Origin: DATKZH01 sp964475955
GTDB lineage: Bacteria; Planctomycetota; Planctomycetia; Pirellulales; Thermoguttaceae
NCBI GenBank assembly: GCA_964475955.1
Contig: CAYYZY010000026.1
Location: forward strand, 1-56,522
Reading direction: 5' to 3'
Length of the DNA: 56,522 nucleotides
The notes under the pieces: generated by a model
Seen by the model: the letters and a program-made list of their open reading frames with translations, nothing else
The model's database searches: none
Told to the model about the DNA's origin: nothing
Program-made: the position numbers and the translations under genes
In this document: positions 49,562 through 56,522 of the stretch, in pieces
How the letters are laid out: each line of letters starts with the position of its first letter
Position numbering within the stretch: the stretch's first letter is position 1

Positions 49562-50170
49562 TCACGTACGGGAACCGTTGCCTTCTCTCAATACGTCGTA
49601 AATGGTCGGCCGACTGAGCCCCACCGTTCGGGCGATGGCGGCGACCGTGTCCCCGGATCCCTTCATGTGTCGGATGATCCTCGCCTGCTCGGGCGTGACC
49701 TTCACCCGGCGCCCCGGCTTGGACCCGCCCCAGCGCTTCCCCTTGGCCCGTGCCACCGCCTGGCCGGCGCGGACGCGCTCCCCGCGGATCTCCGTCTCGT
49801 ATTGGGCTACACTGGCCAACACATGGGCCATGAGACGCCCGGCGGGCGTTGACAGATCGAGCCCCTCTTTGAGTGAGACAAGCCCGATGTGGCGGGATTG
49901 CAGATCGTCGAAGAGCGCGGTCAGGCCCCGGGCGGTTCTTCCCAGTCGGTCCAGGCGCCAGACCACGATGGCTTCGACCTTGCCCATACGGATCGCCGCT
50001 TCCAGTTTGCGCCAGCCGGGTCGGTCCATCGTCCTGCCGGTGAACCGGTCGCGGTACCACCGTATGGCACGATCCTGGGCAGCGGCCCATCGCTCCAAGT
50101 CAGGCTCCTGGCTGCGTGTGTCCTGGTTGCGGCTGGAGACCCGGATGTAGATGGCGACGTGCTTGCTCAT
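49562..50170 (-). CDS. Serine recombinase of the resolvase/invertase family
   Basis: A 202-residue small serine recombinase. The catalytic serine is Ser12 in YIRVSSRNQDT. The catalytic domain continues with VEAIVVWRLDRLGRTARGL (active-site Arg residues), GLVSLKEGLDLSTPAGRLMA and QYETEIRGERVRAG. The C-terminal end is a Hin-type HTH (DTVAAIARTVGLSRPTIYDV). This short type resolves dimers or inverts segments rather than integrating phages. The ATG has AGGAG upstream. It heads the minus-strand arm's distal end, with a 251-base region upstream. It may resolve multimers of the element, which would fit a plasmid-like life style; no res site was recognised. Confidence 0.9.
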   Translation of the reverse strand: MSKHVAIYIRVSSRNQDTRSQEPDLERWAAAQDRAIRWYRDRFTGRTMDRPGWRKLEAAIRMGKVEAIVVWRLDRLGRTARGLTALFDDLQSRHIGLVSLKEGLDLSTPAGRLMAHVLASVAQYETEIRGERVRAGQAVARAKGKRWGGSKPGRRVKVTPEQARIIRHMKGSGDTVAAIARTVGLSRPTIYDVLREGNGSRT

Positions 50171-50421
50171 CGGGGTTGTCTCCTGAAGTCGGCCTTCGCC
50201 GAGTCGTGGAATGTCAGCTCTCGTTCAAAGACGAAACCTTACACTTCGCCGTCGCCGCAAGTCGTTTGCCGGCAACGACCGCTTCGCCGATTTGGGCAAG
50301 GGGTTGAGACTTTACATTCGTTTCGCACTTGTGCGGCGGCGACTCGGGACCGACGTGTTCGGCCGGCGCGCCGGCGATGGACGGGCGCAAGTCGCGCCTC
50401 CACGCACCCGTCCAAGTCGTG
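50171..50421. other. Intergenic region upstream of the serine recombinase
   Basis: A 251-base region. Two similar stretches with TTACACTTCGCC (near 50239) and TTACATTCGTTT (near 50311) followed by a Cys/Gly-rich-looking GC segment suggest an imperfect direct repeat, a possible recombinase (res) region. No gene is seen. Confidence 0.3.
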
Positions 50422-50700
50422 TCAGTTGCCCTCGGTGACCTCGAAGTGAAATTCGCGCGCGACCGCTTGCACGGCGTTGTGCAGCCGCTTGGCGAATTCT
50501 TCGGCACCGCCGAGGCGCAGGTACTTCTCGGCCGCGCCGTACAAGGCGGCCAGGAGCGGCCCGGCGATCCGTTCCGGCGGGATGCCCTGCTTCTCCAGCG
50601 CGCGCTCGTAGGTCGTGGTCGTCGTGAGGACGACGTCGAGTAGCGCCTTCTGGTATTGGGCGACGGCTCGCTTCTGCTGGTCGTTGAGCGGCGGAGTCAT
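50422..50700 (-). CDS. Small hypothetical protein of the MoxR/VWA arm
   Basis: A 92-residue mainly helical protein (LNDQQKRAVAQYQKALLDVV; TTYERALEKQGIPPERIAGP; YLRLGGAEEFAKRLHNAVQA) with no recognised domain. GAAAGGA precedes the ATG. It lies about 100 bases downstream of the DUF2201/VWA gene on the same strand, behind an inverted repeat, and may be part of that transcript. The helical layout would suit a small adaptor of the MoxR/VWA system, but that is an inference from position only. Confidence 0.6.
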   Translation of the reverse strand: MTPPLNDQQKRAVAQYQKALLDVVLTTTTTYERALEKQGIPPERIAGPLLAALYGAAEKYLRLGGAEEFAKRLHNAVQAVAREFHFEVTEGN

Positions 50701-50745
50701 GGCGGTCCTTTCCCAGGTAAGACGGCCCCCCGGGGTACGGAGGTG

Positions 50746-50792
50746 CCCGGCGTGGCCCCCGGGGGGCCTGGTTCCCTGTCCGCCACGCCGGG
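50746..50792. repeat. 10-bp inverted repeat between two minus-strand genes
   Basis: CCCGGCGTGG (50746-50755) and CCACGCCGGG (50783-50792) are exact reverse complements; a second GC-rich palindrome (GGCCCCCGGGGGGCC, 50754-50768) lies between them. It follows the DUF2201/VWA stop by nine bases and is probably its terminator. Confidence 0.4.
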
Positions 50793-50800
50793 TGAGCTTT

Positions 50801-52059
50801 TCAGGCAATGCACATGTACTGGCCGAACGGGGGCCGGCGGTCGTTTTCCTCCACCGCGATCCAGATGGTCGGCACGCCCGGGTCCTCGGGGAACCGGGTC
50901 CACATATCCGTGGCACAGAGGATGACCGACGGCTCGATGCCGTAGTTGGCAATGGCCTGGAAGGCGGGGATGTGGCTCGTGCCGCCCGTCTCGCCGCCTT
51001 CCAGCTTCAACGGGCCGTCCTCCGGCACCCACTCCTGGACCTTGTAGGCGTCCACATGGTGGTAGATGACCCACAGCTTGCCCGGGTTGGCCGACAGGAC
51101 GCCCTCCAGGAACCCGGCGAGGAGCGAAAGCTGCTCGTCGGCGATGGAGCCCGACGTGTCGACCGTCAAGACCACTTCGCCCAGCTCGTTGGAGTGCCGG
51201 CTGGGCAGGTAGAGGCCCCGGGCCAGGGCCCGGCGGTTGAGCCGGGCCCACGATTGCTCGCTCTTGGCCACACGCGGGTCATGAACTCCCGCAGGATCGC
51301 CCACGGGTCCACCTTGGGGCGGAGGATGCGGTCGATGAAGCCGCGCAGGGCCCCGCCCACGTCGCCACGCTGTTGGGCCTCCTGGGCAGCGGCGGCCACG
51401 CGGCCTTTCCACTGCCCAGCCTGGGCCTCGGCCGTGGCCTTGTCCGGCGCGGGGAGGAACCCGCCACTGCCGCCTGGGTCCATGGGGCCATCGTCAGTGC
51501 CCGGCCCATCTCCGTCTCCGCCGCCCTCCTGCTTGTCCTTCATCAGGGCCGCGTAGTATTCCTCCATCGTCAGACCGGGCTGGAGGTGCTTGTACTGGCC
51601 ACGCCCCGGGAAGATGGCGTCGCCGGGCAGCGTGAACCCGGCGTCCTGGCAAATCTGGTTGATCTCCAGGTCGCCGGCGATGTTGGCCGTCGCCAGGTCC
51701 TCGAACCCCTGGCCCCGGGCGAAATGCTCCATGGCGCAGTGCATGGGCTCGTGGCCGATCACCACGCCGTAGAGTTCGTCGGGGTCCTGCTCCAGCACCC
51801 ACTCCGGGTTGAACCAGAGCCGCTTGCCATCGACGGCCGCGGTCTCGATGCGTTCGTCCGTGGCCACCCCGGGCTCCAGCCCCAGGGCCAGCGACGTGAA
51901 GAAGGCCCGGGCCGCCGACCGTTCGCCGACGGCCCGGAACCGACAGTCTTCGATGGCCTCGGCCGCCTGCTTGGCCCGCTCCCGGGCCTCGATGGACTGG
52001 ACCACCCCGTCGATGGTGTCGAGGGCCTGGTCCAGGGCGTCGAATGCTGCATCGCTCAC
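50801..52059 (-). pseudogene. DUF2201-type metallopeptidase-like/VWA protein, frameshifted
   Basis: The intact form would have about 418 residues. The N-terminal part has an HExxH zinc motif (IGHEPMHCAMEH, His103, Glu104, His107), and the C-terminal part a von Willebrand A domain with the MIDAS motif VVLTVDTSGSIADEQ. The first frame goes wrong after EFMTRV; the second picks up with AKSEQSWARLNRRA. The span is 1259 bases, two more than a multiple of three, and the dinucleotide at CCACACG (51268-51274) looks duplicated, so a two-base insertion is the simplest cause. The GTG start overlaps the MoxR stop in GTGA, with AGGGGG upstream. A MoxR ATPase gene directly before it is the usual partner. 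It may be a decayed gene or a sequence error. Confidence 0.78.
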
Positions 52060-53144
52060 GCCAGCACCCCCTTTCTCCACGCCTCCAGCGTCTCCCGGTG
52101 CTCCGCACACCAGGTGAGCGTCTCCGGCACTTGCAGGAAGCGCTGGCACCCGCTGGCCACGCAGTTGAGGCACAACAGGGCCTGGAGGCTCTTGGGCAGA
52201 CTGCCGCGGCCGAACGTGACCACGTTGCCGAGTTGCTGGTCGGTCATTGAGCCGTTGCGTTCCTTCATGCGCTGGCTGATCGCCCCGATCAGGGCGTGCT
52301 GGACCGACGTGTCCGACCCGTTGAGACTGACCCCGTGTGGGGCGTCGAAGACCTGGTCCACCACGTTGTGGAGCATGTGAAAATGCTCTCGGAAGGCCAG
52401 GAACTCGGCCGCCGGGCCGGGCCCGACCAGCCCACGCACCGCGCTGCCGATGACCGGGTCCTCCTTCGAGGCCGAGGCGTTGGGATGGCACATCAGCTCG
52501 TCAGAGACCATGTGCCACGTCCGCGGTAGCGGGTTGAGGTTGCGGGCCGGGTCGAAGGTGACGAACTTCCCGCCCTGGAAGTCGGCGAACGGGACCATCA
52601 GGCTGTGAAGCCCCCTGTCCAGCGCCCAGTGCTGCCAGTCGTCCAGCGAGAACAATAGCTCCACCTGTCGGCAGCGGCTCTCGATGATGGAGATGAGCCG
52701 GCTGGCCCCGGCTCGGTCCTGCTGCCGGTTGCCGGCCAGCACGAACCGGGCACCGCGCGGGATGCGCCGGCCCGCCACGCCCTCCTTGTCGACCAGGCTG
52801 GCCACGATCTTCTGGCTGGGCAGGTCGAGCTGCGTGATCTCGTCGATGAAGATTAGCCCCTCCCAGTCGGGGGCGGTGGGCAGCAGGTCCTCGAAGGGTG
52901 CCCAGTTGGCTTTGCCGTCCTCGATGCTGGGCAGGCCGGTGTACTCCACCGTCTCGTGCTGGATCGGTCGGCACGGCCAGAACTCCATGCCCAGCTCTTG
53001 GCACACCTGACCGATGACGGCCGTCTTGCCCACGCCGGGGATGCCCGTGATCAACAGCGGGCGGTAGAACTCGATCGGCGCTTGCAGCCGGTCCTTCAGG
53101 TCCGCCTTCAGCACGGAAGGCGAGACCCCCGGAACGTCGCTCAT
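52056..53144 (-). CDS. MoxR-family AAA+ ATPase
   Basis: A 362-residue AAA+ ATPase of the MoxR type. Walker A is GIPGVGKT (residues 34-41), Walker B GLIFIDEIT (Asp101, Glu102), and sensor 1 RFVLAGNRQQD. MoxR proteins work with VWA-domain partners as chaperones that remodel or activate other complexes; the DUF2201/VWA gene follows with a four-base overlap, so the two are probably made together. GGAGGTG lies four bases from the ATG, and TTCCCCTG upstream of it is shared with neighbouring genes. A perfect hairpin (53186-53213) lies 42 bases upstream. What the pair acts on is unknown. Confidence 0.88.
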   Translation of the reverse strand: MSDVPGVSPSVLKADLKDRLQAPIEFYRPLLITGIPGVGKTAVIGQVCQELGMEFWPCRPIQHETVEYTGLPSIEDGKANWAPFEDLLPTAPDWEGLIFIDEITQLDLPSQKIVASLVDKEGVAGRRIPRGARFVLAGNRQQDRAGASRLISIIESRCRQVELLFSLDDWQHWALDRGLHSLMVPFADFQGGKFVTFDPARNLNPLPRTWHMVSDELMCHPNASASKEDPVIGSAVRGLVGPGPAAEFLAFREHFHMLHNVVDQVFDAPHGVSLNGSDTSVQHALIGAISQRMKERNGSMTDQQLGNVVTFGRGSLPKSLQALLCLNCVASGCQRFLQVPETLTWCAEHRETLEAWRKGVLA

Positions 53145-53185
53145 GTTGCACCTCCGTCAAACAGGGGAAGGGACGAAACCCGAAT

Positions 53186-53213
53186 GGATGCCGTATCAGC
53201 CGATACGGCATCC
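53186..53213 (-). terminator. 12-bp perfect stem-loop upstream of the MoxR gene
   Basis: GGATGCCGTATC (53186-53197) pairs perfectly with GATACGGCATCC (53202-53213) around a four-base loop. It follows the stop of the gene at 53226-54116 by 12 bases and precedes the MoxR ATG by 42 bases, so it may end the upstream message or attenuate the next. Confidence 0.5.
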
Positions 53214-53225
53214 GATCGGAGCCCG

Positions 53226-54116
53226 TCAGGCGACCGCCGAAGCGCTGGCCTGGATGGTGGCCTGCGCCACGGCCACGGAGGCACGCTGCACGGCCTCCCG
53301 AAGCTGAGTCAAGGGCGACTCAAACAGGCCCTCGTACAGCTTGACCTTGCCCTCCAGGTCGCTGGTCCGGCGCAGTCGGTTGAGGCACGCCGTTTCTTTG
53401 AGGTTGCCCGCGGCCACGTCGGCCTCGATGGCAGCCAGTTCCGCCTGGACCTCGCTGGTCAGGGCATCGGAGACGGCGATGACCATCTCGTCGTCGGCCA
53501 GGGCGTGGAGGATGAACACCTCGGTGGGGGCGACCTGCTTGCCCTCGCGGTCCTTCTCCGCGCTGGCCTGGCGGAACGCCTCGCGAACCTCCTTCCACAG
53601 CTCCAGCCGGTGCTTCGGCACCCAGTAGTTGCCGCCCGCTTCGCGCAGCGTGGTCCCGTCGCACGGCCCCGTGACCAGGGCGACCAGGCTGGCCGTGACG
53701 GCGCTGGCCGTGGCCCACTGCTTGGCACCGGCCATTTCCTCCTTGATCCGCTCGAACAGGTCATAGTCGAACGGGTCCACCTCGAGCTTGCCGTCCTCGG
53801 TGAAGCCCGCCGTGGCCACCACGCGACCCCAGTCGTCACCGGCGTGCTTCTCCTCCTTGGGCGACTCGGAGACGACGGCGAAACCGGTGCGCCCGTTCTT
53901 GACGGGCCGGAAGACGTACTTCTCCACCTTGGGGTCGGCGGGGGAGTACACCGCCTCCATCGCCGCCCGCAGGCAACTCTGGTCGGTGCGCGCCTTCGGG
54001 GTGAACTGGGACAGACCGAGCCGGTCCAGTTGGCGTTCGGCCTCGGCAATGCTCGTGCTCTTGGCCGCCTTCCACCAAGTGCAGGCACCGCCGATGGGGA
54101 TACGATCGTCGGACAT
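53226..54116 (-). CDS. Phage-like hypothetical protein (DUF6744-like)
   Basis: A 296-residue protein with no visible catalytic motif. It starts MSDDRIPIGGACTWWKAAKS, contains VFRPVKNGRTGFAVV and GGNYWVPKHRLELWKEVREA, and ends in long helices (EVQAELAAIEADVAAGNLKE; LREAVQRASVAVAQATIQAS), perhaps a coiled coil. From memory it resembles a family listed as DUF6744 that accompanies MoxR/VWA genes in phages and elements; this was not verified. GGAGGTG is three bases from the ATG at 54116, which decides the start. Its neighbours on both sides are AAA+ ATPases, so a substrate or adaptor role for one of them is a fair guess. Confidence 0.65.
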   Translation of the reverse strand: MSDDRIPIGGACTWWKAAKSTSIAEAERQLDRLGLSQFTPKARTDQSCLRAAMEAVYSPADPKVEKYVFRPVKNGRTGFAVVSESPKEEKHAGDDWGRVVATAGFTEDGKLEVDPFDYDLFERIKEEMAGAKQWATASAVTASLVALVTGPCDGTTLREAGGNYWVPKHRLELWKEVREAFRQASAEKDREGKQVAPTEVFILHALADDEMVIAVSDALTSEVQAELAAIEADVAAGNLKETACLNRLRRTSDLEGKVKLYEGLFESPLTQLREAVQRASVAVAQATIQASASAVA

Positions 54117-54191
54117 AGTCACCTCCGAGCCAGGGGAATCGGGTAACGCCAAGCCTGCCCTCCGGGGAGAGCAGGGTCGGGGCTACGCGGT

Positions 54192-54824
54192 TCAGTTCAT
54201 GCGCCCCAGGCACACGTCATCGAGCACGCCCCGCAGGCTGCCCTCGTGCTTGCGGACTAAGCCCACGTAGGCGTCAAAGCTCTTCCCGTCCAGCCCGGAG
54301 TCCCGGGCCAAGCTCTGGGCGTAGAAGGCGAAGCTCAGCTCTGCCACCTTCGTCTCCCATTGCGTGCATCGCTCCGTGAACGGGTGCGCGTCGATCTGCT
54401 GGTCGAACAGGTCTCGCTGCGCCACCTTGGTCGTGGTAAACACCCAGACGACATGGGCGGGTACCGGGTCGAGCCGCGTCAACAGCTTGCGAATCTGGTC
54501 CCGGTTCAAGCCGTGGACCTCGTTGACCAGGTAGGCCCACGCCTGCCCGCACAGTGGCGGGCTTCGCATCTCCCGGTCGATCTCCCGGATGCGGTCCGCG
54601 GTCAACTCGGCCGCGTCCATCTCGGCCGTAGCCCACGGCTCGGCCACCTCCCGGGCAATCAGGCGGGCAATCGTCGTCTTGCCAGTCCCGCTCGGCCCGG
54701 AGATGAAGAACGCGTGGCCGGCAAACCCGCCGTTCTGGCGGATTCGCTCGGCCTCCCGCACAATGTGGTCCTGCCCGACCAGGGCGTCCCACGTTTGCGG
54801 GCGATACTTCTCGGACACACTCAT
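54192..54824 (-). CDS. Clamp-loader-like AAA+ ATPase (DnaX/RFC type)
   Basis: A 210-residue AAA+ protein close to the N-terminal domain of DNA polymerase III gamma/tau and RFC subunits: SEKYRPQTWDALVGQDHIVR is the typical opening and GPSGTGKT (residues 43-50) the Walker A. The Walker B segment reads AYLVNEVHGLN, with Asn where DExH proteins have Asp. Sensor 1 is VWVFTTTK. The chain stops after the lid domain, so the collar domain is missing. It may be a single-gene element-encoded loader or a MoxR-like accessory. GGAGGC lies eight bases before the ATG. It shares the leader motif of its neighbours. Confidence 0.8.
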   Translation of the reverse strand: MSVSEKYRPQTWDALVGQDHIVREAERIRQNGGFAGHAFFISGPSGTGKTTIARLIAREVAEPWATAEMDAAELTADRIREIDREMRSPPLCGQAWAYLVNEVHGLNRDQIRKLLTRLDPVPAHVVWVFTTTKVAQRDLFDQQIDAHPFTERCTQWETKVAELSFAFYAQSLARDSGLDGKSFDAYVGLVRKHEGSLRGVLDDVCLGRMN

Positions 54825-54958
54825 AGCGCTTGCCTCCAACACGACAGGGAACGTGGCGGGATTCTCCCTTGTGGCGGGATGGGAACACGGGCGCCGGGCG
54901 CTCCGTAGGCGTCCAGAGAAGCCCGACGCCGGGGCAGCCGGTTCGTGGCGGGACTGCT

Positions 54959-55135
54959 CTACCCGTGACGGGTGCCGTCGGCAGAGTACCACCGCCCGAA
55001 CCTCGGCATGCGCGTGGTGATGACCCACGTATCGCGCGGGACGTCCCAGACCACGTAGTGAGGGCGCCCCAGGTCGCGTTCACGCTGGCGGGCCGCGCTC
55101 AGCGTGTCGTCGAGAACGACTTGGCGTTTCTCCAT
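54959..55135 (-). CDS. Small hypothetical protein of the mobile block
   Basis: A 58-residue basic protein (MEKRQVVLDDTLSAARQRER; HYVVWDVPRDTWVITTRMPR) with a short beta-rich core and no recognised family. GGAGGTG is four bases before the ATG and ACCCTGG lies just upstream, matching the leader of the other genes in this arm, which is the main support. It sits between the clamp-loader-like gene and the 118-residue gene at 55212, all on the same strand, so they are probably cotranscribed. Confidence 0.6.
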   Translation of the reverse strand: MEKRQVVLDDTLSAARQRERDLGRPHYVVWDVPRDTWVITTRMPRFGRWYSADGTRHG

Positions 55136-55211
55136 ACGGCACCTCCAAGCCAGGGTTACGGGAACCACTCGGGCTGCCCCGTCCCGAGCGGGCCCCGTAG
55201 GGCCCCGGAGG

Positions 55212-55568
55212 CTAGGCGGCCGAGCGCTCGGCCCGGCTCTCCTCGCTCCGCCGGTTGATCTCCGCCTGGTTGTCCTTGATGAACCGCTCGATCTTCTCCC
55301 GATGGGAGAACAACCAGTCGAGCGCCTCCACCCGCAGGGCCAGCCCAAACCGCACGTTGGTGCCCTTCAGGCCGCGGAAGTGGACGCACCCCTTGTCCGA
55401 GACCTTCATCCGCACCCCGTTGCCGTTGGTGCCGCCCGAGAGCGTGGCCAGGTAACGGCTCACGTCCTCCAGCTCCACCGTGCCGGCCTTCAGCGCCGCC
55501 AGCACCTCGTGCTGCGACGCCTTGGCCTGGACCAACTGCTCGTAGGTCATCTTGGTCTTCTCGCTCAT
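55212..55568 (-). CDS. Phage-like hypothetical protein
   Basis: A 118-residue protein. The N-terminus is helical (YEQLVQAKASQHEVLAALKA). The centre, RMKVSDKGCVHFRGLKGTNV, looks like a small beta sheet seen in phage proteins of the type 'KVSEKGALSVYGL'. A long helix (LDWLFSHREKIERFIKDNQA) and a charged tail end it. GGAGGTG lies four bases before the ATG and TTCCCTG further upstream. It has no catalytic residues; a structural or DNA-binding accessory role is possible. Confidence 0.62.
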   Translation of the reverse strand: MSEKTKMTYEQLVQAKASQHEVLAALKAGTVELEDVSRYLATLSGGTNGNGVRMKVSDKGCVHFRGLKGTNVRFGLALRVEALDWLFSHREKIERFIKDNQAEINRRSEESRAERSAA

Positions 55569-55608
55569 AACGCACCTCCGAAAGAGAACAGGGAACACGT
55601 CGGCAGCG

Positions 55609-55800
55609 CTACCGCAGCGCCACCGGGCCGCCCTTCTTGCGGCGCTTCACCTTGCGCCACTGGGCGTGAAAACAGCACCGCTTGGGGTAGTCGTAGCTGG
55701 GTACGGGGCTGAACCCGCAGTGCCCACACGTAGCGCGTCGCCCCTCGTCGGCTTGCGTCCGACCGCAGGCGAAACAGCGCACCTTCTGCGCGGCAATCAT
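55609..55800 (-). CDS. Small zinc-ribbon protein
   Basis: A 63-residue basic protein with two CxxC pairs (RCFACGRTQADEG and TCGHCGFSP), followed by a further Cys/His cluster (PKRCCFHAQWRKVKRRKKGG) and a Lys/Arg-rich end. The four ribbon cysteines would bind one zinc ion, and the basic tail suggests nucleic-acid contact. GGAGG lies nine bases before the ATG. Two copies of the CGTGGCGGGATT-type motif lie 25-50 bases upstream. It belongs to the minus-strand run of small genes of this arm. Confidence 0.65.
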   Translation of the reverse strand: MIAAQKVRCFACGRTQADEGRRATCGHCGFSPVPSYDYPKRCCFHAQWRKVKRRKKGGPVALR

Positions 55801-55998
55801 CGGGAAAAACCTCCGTATCGGGGCGTGGCGAGATTGCGTGGCGGGATTCGGGCTTCCCGCTTCACGCTCCCCCGCCGGAGGAGAGCCCTGCGGAGTACCC
55901 CGCACAGTGACCTTCGCAGGGAACCGCTACGGGAACCGTTCCCGCATCCCCGCAGGGACACGGGAAGGGACCCCGTAGGGTCCGTTGACCGGCGTGGC

Positions 55999-56355
55999 TC
56001 AATACCGATCCCAGACGGAGCGGTGCTCGTCGACGAACTCCTGGGTGAGCACGGGCAAGGCCCACACCTTGCCGAACGCGCCGGGCAGTTCGTGGGCGAA
56101 CTCCAGCCCCGTCGTGTGGCACTGCCGGTCAACCCGCGGGCAGGGCCGGCGATCCTTCGAGGGGGCGACGTAGGCGTAATCCGCCGCGGTCCGCTCGGCA
56201 TGGGCGGCCAGCGCGTCGAGCAAAGCCCCCTTGTCCTGCATCTCGGGATGCTCGGCCACGGCGAGCATCATGCTGGCGATTGCGTCCAGGCGCGACTCCC
56301 GGGAGTCACACCGGCGCAGCCGACGGGTCACGTCGGCATGCGTGGTGGGAACCAT
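55999..56355 (-). CDS. Hypothetical protein, probably cut at its 5' end by an IS66 fragment
   Basis: A 118-residue frame with a helical centre (SRLDAIASMMLAVAEHPEMQ; ALLDALAAHAERTAADYAYV) and a C-terminal domain (RRPCPRVDRQCHTTGLEFAH; VLTQEFVDEHRSVWDRY). No family is recognised. The ATG at 56355 lacks the GGAGGTG leader that its neighbours have, and sequence upstream of it codes for an IS66 transposase on the other strand. The true start was probably lost when the insertion sequence joined. The 198-base gap after it (55801-55998) holds only the iterated motif. Confidence 0.5.
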   Translation of the reverse strand: MVPTTHADVTRRLRRCDSRESRLDAIASMMLAVAEHPEMQDKGALLDALAAHAERTAADYAYVAPSKDRRPCPRVDRQCHTTGLEFAHELPGAFGKVWALPVLTQEFVDEHRSVWDRY

Positions 56356-56522
56356 AGAACTGGCCAAGGCCAAGAAGCACTCGGGCAACTCGTCCAAACC
56401 GCCGTCCGGCGACGTCGTCAACCCCAAGCCGAAGCGGAAGAAGCCGGGACGCCCGCGGAAACGGAAAATCGGCGGCCAGCCCGGCCACGAGCGGCACCTG
56501 CGTGAGCCGTTGAAGCCGGACG
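56354..56522 (+). mobile_element. IS66-family transposase fragment, running off the window
   Basis: The plus-strand frame from 56354 to the window end encodes LAKAKKHSGNSSKPPSGDVV followed by KRKIGGQPGHERH, the hallmark N-terminal region of IS66-type transposases (NSSKPPSSD and GGQPGH motifs). The usual first 25 or so residues with the start codon are missing, so this end is truncated or joined to other DNA near 56340-56355. The rest of the gene would lie outside the window. Confidence 0.75.

Larger units (their letters stand above)
54852..55848. repeat. Iterated CGTGGCGGGATT motif between minus-arm genes
   Basis: CGTGGCGGGATT occurs exactly at 54852-54863 and 55837-55848 (and at 49455-49466). 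Near matches lie at 54871-54880 (GTGGCGGGAT), 54944-54955 (one change) and 55824-55835 (one change). All are outside genes, most about 25-50 bases upstream of a start codon on the minus strand. They may be binding sites or promoter parts. Confidence 0.45.

Overview
The window looks like a chromosomal scaffold from a high-GC planctomycete (Planctomycetota, probably Pirellulales-like). The evidence is a giant protein carrying a DUF1559 pseudopilin module, an HzsA-related propeller/cytochrome protein, twin-arginine Gfo/Idh/MocA oxidoreductases beside HEAT-repeat proteins, FlgI-like and S1-domain proteins, and many predicted secreted proteins. A 100-N scaffold gap at 35421-35520 points to a draft or metagenome assembly.

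Layout. (1) 1-1.2 kb: an accessory edge with two coupled small genes (one HTH) and a zinc-ribbon gene of a kind seen on planctomycete integrative elements. (2) 1.3-23.4 kb: ordinary chromosome, with an ABC-type solute-binding lipoprotein, a multi-spanning membrane protein, an ArsR regulator upstream of a four-domain CoA-disulfide-reductase/rhodanese/TusA/DsrE fusion, a nitroreductase, a UvrD-type helicase, an FlgI-like secreted protein, an S1-domain protein, a caspase-like remnant, xseA, two HEAT-repeat proteins and two Gfo/Idh/MocA oxidoreductases. (3) 23.7-35.75 kb: a two-gene operon encoding very large exported proteins with three paralogous modules; the second protein (about 2789 aa) has a DUF1559 pseudopilin unit inside it. 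(4) 36.1-39.6 kb: an alginate-lyase-family protein and an HzsA-related dihaem protein. (5) 39.8-56.5 kb: a mobile-element block starting at an apparently 5'-truncated tyrosine integrase and a tRNA-Lys(UUU) 3' fragment.

The mobile block has two arms that meet at a strong hairpin near 49.5 kb. The plus-strand arm reads as a replication/DNA-processing module: a small HTH protein, a split type IIB (Topo VI-like) topoisomerase pair, and a primase-helicase broken by a frameshift and a nonsense codon. The minus-strand arm carries a serine recombinase, a MoxR AAA+ ATPase with a DUF2201/VWA metallopeptidase-like partner (frameshifted), a clamp-loader-like AAA+ protein and several small genes that share a leader motif and an iterated 12-base intergenic motif. 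An IS66 transposase fragment closes the window.

The two most unusual items are the Topo VI-like pair with its primase and the giant protein with an internal, topologically consistent pilin module whose prepilin cleavage residue is changed. The N gap sits between two identical 55-base flanks; collapsing them restores one 1189-aa reading frame.
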